Made by a program: the position numbers and the translations under genes. From Candidatus Falkowbacteria bacterium HGW-Falkowbacteria-2 (GTDB lineage: Bacteria; Patescibacteriota; Patescibacteriia; Patescibacteriales; UBA12465): a stretch of 21,387 nucleotides of DNA. Below the pieces are notes generated by a model. The model was not told the DNA's origin and did no database searches. It worked only from the letters and a program-made list of their open reading frames with translations. Positions 14,492 through 20,963 of this stretch are shown here, one piece after another. The stretch covers positions 1 through 21,387 of the forward strand of contig PHAH01000007.1 in assembly GCA_002841655.1 (NCBI GenBank). The letters are read 5' to 3'. The stretch's first letter is position 1. Each line of letters begins with the position of its first letter.

Positions 14492-15457
14492 TTAATCTAG
14501 CCATTTTTTCTTTTTAAAGTAGCCGAGCATGAACCAAGAACCAAGTGCCATGATTGCCAAAATCATCCAGAAGCCGAAGCGGGAGTTAACAAAAGGCATG
14601 TACTTGGCATTCATTCCAAAGATGCCCGCCATCAAGGTGAGAGGGAAAACTATCACCGAAAACAAGGTTAAGGTCTTCATTATGTTATTCATGCGGTCGT
14701 TTAACAAAGACTCATTCGTATCGTTTAAAACATCAACCATTTCTTTTTGATTGTCGAGCATTTCCCAAATCCTTTTCGAGTGTTCGATGAGGCGGCCATA
14801 CTGCACCTTTAGTTCTTCCGCCGGAACCAGCGTGCTCTTCATAGTTAGCAACTTTTGCAAAATACTTTTATGATTTTGCATGATTTTACGGATATTAATG
14901 ATGTTGCGTCTGAGATTTAAAATCTTTTCAACCGCCTCTTTTTGATTCTTATCAAAAATTAAATTCTCAACAACTTCAATTTCAAGGCTATTGTTATCAA
15001 TAAGGGTATAGCAAGACTGTAAGAGGCGATCTAAGATCTCGTAGAGCAGAGTAGATGAAGATTCTGTGCCATACGACAAAAGTCCATTTTGATCCTTTTT
15101 CGCTTTATCAAAAAAATCAACCAGAGCGGGAATATTATCATTATGTAACACAACCAGGTAACCATGACTGATAAAAAACTCGATCTCTCCGGCGATAACC
15201 TTGCCTTTGAAAAAAGTGGGGAAGTGTAAGATTAAGAAAAGATAACCCTCTTCCTCTGCCACCATCGGTCTTTGTGAAAAAGCATTTGCAACTGATGCCT
15301 TTAAATGGTCGATATTGAAACCAAAGTTTTTGCGCAGATAATCAATCTCTTTGCGACCGGCATCAACAATGTTTATCCAGCGAAGATCATGATCATTGCC
15401 CGGCTTATCGATTGTCAAAGTTTCAATTTTGCCATTAAGTTTCTTATAGTTGGGCAT
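14492..15457 (-). CDS. corA: CorA-family divalent cation transporter
   Basis: 321 residues from the ATG at 15457; a TTG seven codons upstream (15478) is an alternative, but it lies inside a palindrome. The layout is that of CorA: a cytoplasmic alpha/beta domain (1-140), long helices (140-255, with IEHSKRIWEMLDNQKEMVDVLNDTNESLLN leading to the membrane), then two C-terminal helices. The first helix ends in the diagnostic G-M-N (GIFGMNAKYMPF, about residues 281-283) and the protein closes with the basic KKKKW. It forms a pentameric Mg2+ (or Co2+/Ni2+) channel in the cell membrane. The subgroup is not resolved. It is monocistronic, with its own extended -10 promoter and a strong terminator. Confidence 0.93.
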   Translation of the reverse strand: MPNYKKLNGKIETLTIDKPGNDHDLRWINIVDAGRKEIDYLRKNFGFNIDHLKASVANAFSQRPMVAEEEGYLFLILHFPTFFKGKVIAGEIEFFISHGYLVVLHNDNIPALVDFFDKAKKDQNGLLSYGTESSSTLLYEILDRLLQSCYTLIDNNSLEIEVVENLIFDKNQKEAVEKILNLRRNIINIRKIMQNHKSILQKLLTMKSTLVPAEELKVQYGRLIEHSKRIWEMLDNQKEMVDVLNDTNESLLNDRMNNIMKTLTLFSVIVFPLTLMAGIFGMNAKYMPFVNSRFGFWMILAIMALGSWFMLGYFKKKKWLD

Positions 15458-15471
15458 AAAGATTTGTTGCC

Positions 15472-15487
15472 CCGTCAATTTTGACGG
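15472..15487. repeat. 7-2-7 palindrome between CorA and WecG promoters
   Basis: CCGTCAA and TTGACGG separated by two bases. On the plus strand its right arm supplies the -35 box TTGACG of the WecG promoter; on the minus strand it lies in the CorA leader and covers the alternative TTG start. It could act as an operator or a leader hairpin. Confidence 0.5.
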
Positions 15488-15509
15488 AAGGTCCTTTTTG
15501 TAATAAAAT
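15481..15509 (+). promoter_or_regulatory. promoter of the WecG-Nudix operon
   Basis: TTGACG (15481-15486) and TAAAAT (15504-15509) with a 17-base spacer, each one base from consensus. Predicted leader of about 50 bases to the ATG at 15567. Confidence 0.65.
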
Positions 15510-15529
15510 AGATATATAAATATACCATC

Positions 15530-15538
15530 ATTATATCA
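15530..15538 (-). promoter_or_regulatory. extended -10 promoter of the CorA-like gene
   Basis: Reading leftwards, TGATATAAT (complement of 15530-15538), the same nonamer found twice before the GT4 gene at 6219 and 6239. There is no clear -35 box. It would overlap the start of the WecG transcript. Confidence 0.6.
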
Positions 15539-15566
15539 GATAAAAATTGACAGAGAAAGATGCAAT

Positions 15567-16757
15567 ATGGCTAACATCCTGGGCGTTAACACTGGTGAAA
15601 AAACTTGGTCTGAGGCGATAAGCGCTATCAGCTCTTTTTATATTGACGGGCAGTCTCATTTATTGGTTACCCCTAACCCCGAAATCATTCTTAAGGCTCT
15701 TCATGACGAAGAGTTGTTTTATACCCTCAACAGTGCCGACCTCTCGCTTGCCGACGGTTTCGGTTTGAAAGTGGCCGCTATGTTAAGTGGACAAAAAATA
15801 CATAGGGTTACCGGTGCAGATCTTCTGCCTTACCTTTTACATGAGGCCGAGAGTAATAACCGTAAAGTCCTAATTATCAATCGTCGCGACGGTTTGTCTT
15901 CCGCGGATGATATTCATCAATCCCTTTCTCAACAGTACCCACAACTGCAAGTAAAAGTAATTGATAGTGATCGAATTGAGACTCCGAGCGATGAACAAGT
16001 AAGAATCATCAAGGACTTTCAACCAATGCTGGCAATTTGCCTTTTCGGCTCACCTTACCAAGAGAAATATATTAACAACTTAAAAATAGCTCTGGGCCAC
16101 TTACCAATAGCTACCGGATTAGGCGGTGCTTTTGATTTTATTACCGGCAAGATTAAGCGCGCCTCCCCTGTTTGGAGAAAACTCGGGTTAGAGTGGCTCT
16201 GGCGATTAATCCAACAACCTTCACGATGGCGTCGTATCTGGCGGGCCACCGTTGTCTTCACTTTTCGGGCAATCCAATGGTTATATATCATGCCCAACTT
16301 TTATCGACCCAATGTTGCAGTTATTATGTTTCGGAAGAACTCCAAGGGTAGAGAAATATTAATTGTGGAAAGACAAGGGGAAGCTGGTCATTGGCAATTA
16401 CCGCAGGGCGGCCTAGACGGTTTAAGTATTTTGGATAGCGGATTGAAGGAATTGCGTGAAGAAACTGGAGCAACAAGTGTAAGTGTTGTGGACACCTATA
16501 AAGATTTATTTAAATACGAATTTGACAAGGAGTTAGGTAAGTACTCCAATCCAAACAATAAGCGCCATTTCGGCTATAAGGGGCAAAAGCAAAGCCTTCT
16601 TATCGTGGAATTCCTTGGCAACGATGATGAGATAAAAATTAACCACTGGGACCATCAAGCTTGGCGCTGGGTTCCAGAAACCAAATTAATCAAAAGCCTC
16701 CATTCCTGTCGCCGCGAAGCTGCCAAAATTTATCTTAATAAATTAGCAACCAAATAA
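15567..16757 (+). CDS. WecG/TagA/CpsF glycosyltransferase fused to a Nudix domain
   Basis: 396 residues, two domains. Residues 1-245 are GT26 (WecG/TagA/CpsF): VTPNPE with Thr35, LADGFGL with the likely base Asp63, FGSPYQEKY (160-168), GLGGAFDF and RASPVWRKLGLEWLWRL (198-214). These enzymes add a sugar to a polyprenyl-linked intermediate at the inner membrane face. Residues 248-395 are a Nudix hydrolase resembling RppH (WQLPQGGLD at 276-284). The Nudix box keeps KELREETG (E295, E298, E299) but is one residue short and lacks the first Glu; Lys replaces the usual Arg. No gap or stop separates the domains. The fusion may clear a nucleotide by-product or donor, or simply join two activities (inference). 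It leads a three-gene run; the next start is 10 bases on. Confidence 0.9.
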   Translation: MANILGVNTGEKTWSEAISAISSFYIDGQSHLLVTPNPEIILKALHDEELFYTLNSADLSLADGFGLKVAAMLSGQKIHRVTGADLLPYLLHEAESNNRKVLIINRRDGLSSADDIHQSLSQQYPQLQVKVIDSDRIETPSDEQVRIIKDFQPMLAICLFGSPYQEKYINNLKIALGHLPIATGLGGAFDFITGKIKRASPVWRKLGLEWLWRLIQQPSRWRRIWRATVVFTFRAIQWLYIMPNFYRPNVAVIMFRKNSKGREILIVERQGEAGHWQLPQGGLDGLSILDSGLKELREETGATSVSVVDTYKDLFKYEFDKELGKYSNPNNKRHFGYKGQKQSLLIVEFLGNDDEIKINHWDHQAWRWVPETKLIKSLHSCRREAAKIYLNKLATK

Positions 16758-16767
16758 CCTTTCTATT

Positions 16768-17745
16768 ATGAAAGCTGAAAACAACGCTTGGATAAAGTAT
16801 TCTTACATCGCCATTGCCACCATTATTGGTGTTTTTCTGGGCATCGTTAGTAACAATGTCTACCATGGGTATACAAAAACTGAAACTAACAACTTTCCGC
16901 AAGAGCTCCATGAGGGTGGCTATAAACATATCAGTCCTTTGCTCAGCTGTAGTGATTTTAATGATGCATCAGAACATGAGATTGAAAACAAGCTAACAGA
17001 TAGTATTAATCGCAGTATAAAAAATGGAAAGATTACTTATGCGAGCGTCTATTTCCGTGACCTAAATAACGGCCCCTGGATTGGTATCAACGAAAGTGAA
17101 GAGTTCACTCCAGCTAGTCTACTAAAAGTTCCGCTGATGATTGCCTACCTTAAAATAGCCGAGAATTACCCAACAGTTTTAGATGAGGAACTATTAATAG
17201 TTGATAATTCTGACACCTTATCACAAAACATAATCCCGCTGCGTACCGTGGAAAATGGGAAGTCATACAAGGTAAGCGACTTAATTGAATACATGATTGT
17301 TTATTCTGATAACAAGGCGGCTAACACCCTTTTGTCTCACATAGATGTTGAAAGCTTAAATGCGGTCTACGAGGACTTAGGAATTAAAACTCCCGACGTA
17401 AATGATAGTGAAAATTTTATGAGCGTGCGTGATTACGCCTCTTTTTTTCGCATTCTTTACAACGCCTCATATCTGAATCGAGAAATGTCTGAGAAAGCAT
17501 TAAGCATTCTAACAAATTCACAATTCAATCTGGGCTTAAGTGCCGGAGTACCACCACAGATAGATGTGGCGCATAAATTTGGCGAACGGGTTTTACTAGA
17601 AGGGAAGCAACTACATGATTGTGGAATTATTTACAAGGTAGATAAACCCTATCTGCTCTGCATTATGACTCGCGGCACTAATTTTATCGGCATGGGTGAA
17701 ACAATTAAGACGATTTCGGAAACTGTGTATAATGAGTTTGATTAA
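16768..17745 (+). CDS. class A beta-lactamase-like serine hydrolase, membrane-anchored
   Basis: 325 residues. An N-terminal membrane helix at about 10-30 (YIAIATIIGVFLGIVSN) should place the domain outside the cell. Residues 85-325 match Beta-lactamase2 (PF13354): the nucleophile motif SLLK (Ser117, Lys120), SDN (180-182) and KFG (270-272, in place of KTG). A clear omega-loop Glu-x-x-Leu-Asn is missing near 205-215, where SENFMSVRDY stands, so true beta-lactamase deacylation is unlikely; a peptidoglycan-active carboxypeptidase or an inactive binder is more plausible. It sits 10 bases after the WecG-Nudix gene and 36 bases before the M23 peptidase gene, fitting a cell-wall group. Confidence 0.88.
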   Translation: MKAENNAWIKYSYIAIATIIGVFLGIVSNNVYHGYTKTETNNFPQELHEGGYKHISPLLSCSDFNDASEHEIENKLTDSINRSIKNGKITYASVYFRDLNNGPWIGINESEEFTPASLLKVPLMIAYLKIAENYPTVLDEELLIVDNSDTLSQNIIPLRTVENGKSYKVSDLIEYMIVYSDNKAANTLLSHIDVESLNAVYEDLGIKTPDVNDSENFMSVRDYASFFRILYNASYLNREMSEKALSILTNSQFNLGLSAGVPPQIDVAHKFGERVLLEGKQLHDCGIIYKVDKPYLLCIMTRGTNFIGMGETIKTISETVYNEFD

Positions 17746-17746
17746 T

Positions 17747-17775
17747 TTTACAGATATAGCAAAAGATGTTATATT
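17747..17775 (+). promoter_or_regulatory. promoter placing the M23 peptidase mRNA start at its ATG
   Basis: TTTACA (17747-17752), 17-base spacer ending in TGT, then TATATT (17770-17775), and only six bases before the ATG at 17782. Transcription would begin at or next to the start codon, giving a leaderless mRNA. Confidence 0.65.
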
Positions 17776-17781
17776 ATTAGT

Positions 17782-19029
17782 ATGATAAAACTATCTACCA
17801 GGGGGAAAGTAATTGCCGGCGGCATAGCACTCAGCGCGCTGATTTTTTACATTGCTAATATCGATTTTGCGATTGGCGGACAAGATGACTTACTAAACGC
17901 CGAAATTCAGCAGTTAAACGCGCAAATTCAATCACAAAAGCAACAGATTGACTCACTTGCTGAAAGGCAAAAAGCCTACAGCCAGGCGATTGCAGCTAAG
18001 CAAGCCGAGAAAAATAACTTAGCCTCACAGTTGAGCCTTATTGAGAACCGTGCCGCCAAGACTCAATTGGAATTGGAGAGTGCCAACCTTGAAATTAGCA
18101 AAACAGATCTGGAAGCACGTAAGATTACCTTAGACATCGTTGACCTTAATCAGCGTCTTACCGACCAAAAAGACCACATTGCCAAACTATTACGTCTTGT
18201 ATACAAACAAGATCAAATTTCCTCACTTGAAGCCCTATTACTTAACGGCTCTATTTCTGAATTTTTAAACCAATCTCGCTACTTACAAAATGCGAATACC
18301 GAACTAAAAAATAGTCTCGCCAAACTTCAAGTAGACAAAGACCGGCTGGAACGAGCGCAAGCAGAAATCAAGGTAAAAAGCGAAGAGCTTGCCAGGCTCA
18401 AAACAGAACTAACTCAGAAGAAAGATCAGTTACAGTATGAACAAAACGAAAAGAACTACCTCTTAGAAGAAACACGCTCATCGGAAAAGGCTTACCAAGA
18501 ATTACTAGCTCAGGCCAAGAAGCAGGCAGCCCAAGCAGCGGCTGATATTGCTAATCTGGAAACCACCATCAGAAGCAAGATGTCGCAGCTGAATAAAGAT
18601 CGCCTCTCCGGGAGTGACAGCACTATATCCTGGCCCATAACGGGCAGAGTAATAACCTCAACTTTCCATGACCCAGACTATCCTTTCCGTCGCATTATTG
18701 GTGAGCACTCTGCTATCGATTTAAGATCCAAGCAGGGAAGTCCGCTCTATGCCGCCGCTGACGGATACGTCGCTCGCGTCAAATTTGACGGTTCTACCGC
18801 TTATGCCTATATCATGATTGTTCATAATAATGGGCTATCAACTGTATATGGCCATATTTCCGGTGCCAGCGTTGCTGAGGATCAGTATGTCGTGAAAGGA
18901 CAACTAATCGGTCAGACAGGCGGAGCGCCCGGAAGACCAGGATCAGGGCCTTTCTCAACCGGTGCTCATCTCCATTTCGAAGTAAGAAAGAGTGGAATAC
19001 CGGTAAATCCCCTTGATTATTTACCATAA
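17782..19029 (+). CDS. EnvC-like coiled-coil M23 peptidase (murein hydrolase)
   Basis: 415 residues. An N-terminal signal/anchor (10-30, VIAGGIALSALIFYIANIDF) is followed by two long coiled-coil stretches at about 35-140 and 185-270, rich in Gln/Lys/Glu heptads. The C-terminal LytM/M23 domain (285-415) has the zinc ligands H309-x3-D313 and H396-x-H398 (GAHLHFEVR), so it should be catalytically competent and cut peptidoglycan cross-bridges outside the membrane. The layout matches EnvC/CwlO-type hydrolases used in division or wall growth. In many EnvC homologues the zinc site is lost; here it is intact. It may be transcribed from its own leaderless promoter as well as from the WecG operon. It ends at a strong terminator. 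Confidence 0.92.
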   Translation: MIKLSTRGKVIAGGIALSALIFYIANIDFAIGGQDDLLNAEIQQLNAQIQSQKQQIDSLAERQKAYSQAIAAKQAEKNNLASQLSLIENRAAKTQLELESANLEISKTDLEARKITLDIVDLNQRLTDQKDHIAKLLRLVYKQDQISSLEALLLNGSISEFLNQSRYLQNANTELKNSLAKLQVDKDRLERAQAEIKVKSEELARLKTELTQKKDQLQYEQNEKNYLLEETRSSEKAYQELLAQAKKQAAQAAADIANLETTIRSKMSQLNKDRLSGSDSTISWPITGRVITSTFHDPDYPFRRIIGEHSAIDLRSKQGSPLYAAADGYVARVKFDGSTAYAYIMIVHNNGLSTVYGHISGASVAEDQYVVKGQLIGQTGGAPGRPGSGPFSTGAHLHFEVRKSGIPVNPLDYLP

Positions 19030-19035
19030 ATAACA

Positions 19036-19061
19036 AAAACGCGTCCTTTCGGACGCGTTTT
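19036..19061. terminator. bidirectional terminator between M23 peptidase and Xer genes
   Basis: An 11-bp perfect stem AAAACGCGTCC (19036-19046)/GGACGCGTTTT (19051-19061) with a TTTC tetraloop. T-rich tails in both directions serve the converging genes, whose stops lie at 19029 and 19076. Confidence 0.93.
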
Positions 19062-19075
19062 AATTATATTCTGAA

Positions 19076-20032
19076 CTAAAGTTTGCGATTTTCATGGACC
19101 CGACGGTGAATGTCTCGTAGCTGCTTATTGGTCACGTGCGTGTATATCTGTGTAGTCGCGATATTGCTATGTCCGAGAAATTCCTGTACAGTTCTTAGAT
19201 CCACCCCTTGATTCAGCAAATCAGTCGCAAAGGAGTGCCTTAAGGTATGAGGAGTCGCCATTACAGGCAGCCCAGCAATCTTAACATATTTCTTTACGAT
19301 GTCTTCGATACTCTTTACCGTTAATCGACGTGTTACGTCGCTCCTAGAGGCTCCCCGACGATAGTTTATGAATAAAGCCTCGTCGAAGTCCTTACGTTCA
19401 TCCAGATAGGCTTTTAAAGCCTTAGCAGCTCGTGCAGAAAAATATACTGTTCTAATTTTACCCCCTTTACCAACAACTGCAATCTCCAGGTCGTCTATTG
19501 GTTGCTTGAAACGAATTTGCTCCCGGTTTAGAGCTGCGAGTTCGGCAACACGTAAACCAGTCGAAAAAAGTGATTCTAAAATTGAGCTATCCCTTAAACC
19601 GATAATCGAAGTATGATCTGGAGTTTCAAGTAAGCGCTTTAATTGTTCGATTTTTAGAAACTTAATTTCCTTATCTGATTTATCCTTTGCCAACTTTACT
19701 TTTGAAGGTGGCAGGGAAGTAATATCTTTTTCAACAAAGAACTCCAGTAGGGAACGAAGAGCGATAAGGTAATAGTTCTGAGTACTTTTCTTAAGAGTCT
19801 TGTTGGTTCGTGAGTCGGCGTGGCGAGAAAGGTGCACTTTATACTGCCAGACATGTTCTGCATTGAAATCCTGAGGTTTTAAGTCATCATCTTTATTTAA
19901 TTCTAACCATTTAAAAAACTTCCGTAAAAACCGTGTATAGTTTTCCTGAGTTTTACTCGAAAGCCCTTTCTCGATTTCACAATAGTCGAGAAAGTCCACT
20001 AAGTATTTCATTATCGGCTTCTGAGTAATCAT
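19076..20032 (-). CDS. xerC: Xer-type tyrosine recombinase
   Basis: 318 residues, the usual length of XerC/XerD/XerA. The SAM-like core-binding domain spans 8-100 (YLVDFLDYCEIEKGLSSKTQENYTRFL) and the catalytic domain 120-312. All active-site residues are present: R161 (STGLRVAEL), K189 (VGKGGK), H262 and R265 (PHTLRHSF), H288 (LGHSNI) and nucleophile Y297 (TTQIYTHV). The high similarity to housekeeping Xer proteins and absence of phage or cassette genes beside it suggest chromosome-dimer resolution rather than an integrase, but no dif-like site was identified. The ATG at 20032 sits six bases from a TATAAT box; M8 is an alternative. It is monocistronic. Confidence 0.92.
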   Translation of the reverse strand: MITQKPIMKYLVDFLDYCEIEKGLSSKTQENYTRFLRKFFKWLELNKDDDLKPQDFNAEHVWQYKVHLSRHADSRTNKTLKKSTQNYYLIALRSLLEFFVEKDITSLPPSKVKLAKDKSDKEIKFLKIEQLKRLLETPDHTSIIGLRDSSILESLFSTGLRVAELAALNREQIRFKQPIDDLEIAVVGKGGKIRTVYFSARAAKALKAYLDERKDFDEALFINYRRGASRSDVTRRLTVKSIEDIVKKYVKIAGLPVMATPHTLRHSFATDLLNQGVDLRTVQEFLGHSNIATTQIYTHVTNKQLRDIHRRVHENRKL

Positions 20033-20038
20033 GACTAT

Positions 20039-20047
20039 ATTATAACA
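20039..20047 (-). promoter_or_regulatory. extended -10 promoter, leaderless xer mRNA
   Basis: Reading leftwards, TGTTATAAT (complement of 20039-20047), then six bases and the ATG at 20032. No good -35 box is seen. The spacing is identical to that before the M23 peptidase gene (TGTTATATT, six bases, ATG). Confidence 0.65.
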
Positions 20048-20100
20048 GATTGTTCATTGATAATTAATACAAATAGATAATCCACCTAAAATTCCGTACC

Positions 20101-20607
20101 ATGACAAAAAATTTCGTTGAAAACGAAATTAGGTCGACTATTTTGCAATATGTCGACAAATCTGATGCTCTCCTAAGCATCAAGGGGGAAGGGACGGAAA
20201 TTGCTCTCTCAGATGTCAGGCTAAAAGAAAAAAGTTTTTATTTTTCTTCATCCTTGACTAAAATCTTTAAATCTGTTATTTGGAAATATGGTTTTTTTAT
20301 CAACCGAGTCCAGCTAACAGCAACTACCTACGAAAGGAAATATTCTTTTTTTCCTTGGCCAAGAAAACGCTATCGTCGATCCATTGAATTTGATGTCGAA
20401 CATCTCTGGGTCTGCGATATACGTGTATACATTAAACCCAAAAACCTGAGCGACATAGGGGAAGTGACCAAAGGACAAAAGTCAATTCACATTTATCACG
20501 GCTATTTAGTGTTTGATGTGGATGAAGTAACAGGTGTTGTACTAAATTTTAAATTTCTAAACCGAATAATCACTCGGAATCAAATTAAATCCCTGAGCTT
20601 AAACTAG
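20101..20607 (+). CDS. hypothetical protein, no recognised family
   Basis: 168 residues with no signal peptide or membrane helix. The start MTKNFVENEIRSTILQYV is helical; the rest has alternating strands with many aromatic and basic residues (YERKYSFFPWPRKRYRRS, IEFDVEHLWVCDIRVYI, IHIYHGYLVFDVDEVTGVVLNF), suggesting a small beta-rich cytosolic fold. No catalytic motif is evident. The leader has no ribosome site. The stop TAG lies in the loop of the terminator hairpin, and the gene has no partner on its strand. Codon use and the terminator fit make it a real gene; function unknown. Confidence 0.65.
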   Translation: MTKNFVENEIRSTILQYVDKSDALLSIKGEGTEIALSDVRLKEKSFYFSSSLTKIFKSVIWKYGFFINRVQLTATTYERKYSFFPWPRKRYRRSIEFDVEHLWVCDIRVYIKPKNLSDIGEVTKGQKSIHIYHGYLVFDVDEVTGVVLNFKFLNRIITRNQIKSLSLN

Positions 20608-20620
20608 CCAGGGATTTTTT
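20587..20620 (+). terminator. terminator overlapping the stop of the hypothetical gene
   Basis: AAATCCCTG (20587-20595) pairs with CAGGGATTT (20609-20617), followed by T. The stop codon (20605-20607) is inside the 13-base loop, so the last codons form one arm of the hairpin. Confidence 0.88.
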
Positions 20621-20807
20621 CTTTTGGAAAACTGAGAGGGGAAGTATTGTAATTAGTCAAAATGATGCAAAAAGCCTTATTTATCTATACATCGATACTT
20701 CGCATAATGTATATTAATACACGTAAGTCTATATTCAAATATAGCGTCTTTCGGGTACATTATATCGGAATATGATCTAAATTTGAGTCTATGGCCTGTT
20801 TAAGACC
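20621..20807. other. AT-rich intergenic stretch with a 7-2-7 palindrome
   Basis: No convincing gene in this 187-base stretch between converging units. A 37-codon plus-strand frame at 20662-20775 looks spurious. CTATATT (20729-20735) and AATATAG (20738-20744) form a perfect 7-2-7 palindrome of unknown meaning. No strong terminator for the minus-strand ftsQ unit was found. Confidence 0.5.
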
Positions 20808-20948
20808 TTAGAATATTGTTAATCCTAATATATTCACTTGTGGCGTAAACATTAGGATGATTTTTATAATAAGCAAGAATACGCCAACGCTTACCAGCGA
20901 ATAAATAAATATCGCGAAGCCAAACAAAAACTTGAACATCGATTCCAT
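20808..20948 (-). CDS. 46-residue single-helix membrane mini-protein downstream of ftsQ
   Basis: ATG at 20948 to TAA at 20808; a second ATG is at 20939. The product is hydrophobic: MESMFKFLFGFAIF, then one long membrane helix (about 5-34, with IYSLVSVGVFLLIIKIILMF) and a short polar tail TPQVNILGLTIF. It starts 15 bases after the stop of the FtsQ-like gene on the same strand, so co-transcription is likely. There is no ribosome site. The short length leaves real doubt, but the position, strand and uninterrupted membrane-helix composition favour a real gene. Family not recognised. Confidence 0.5.
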   Translation of the reverse strand: MESMFKFLFGFAIFIYSLVSVGVFLLIIKIILMFTPQVNILGLTIF

Positions 20949-20963
20949 ATATTTGTGTGTTAA

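Noticed and set aside
15458..15478. TTG start for the CorA-like gene
   Set aside because: Possible, but it sits inside a palindrome and adds seven residues outside the conserved fold; the ATG at 15457 is preferred.
19076..20032. Xer-type recombinase as evidence of an integrated mobile element
   Set aside because: Length and motifs fit a housekeeping Xer; no attachment repeats, phage or transfer genes are nearby.
20662..20775. 37-codon plus-strand frame starting MMQKALFIYT
   Set aside because: Short, in AT-rich DNA immediately after a terminator, without a promoter or recognisable composition.
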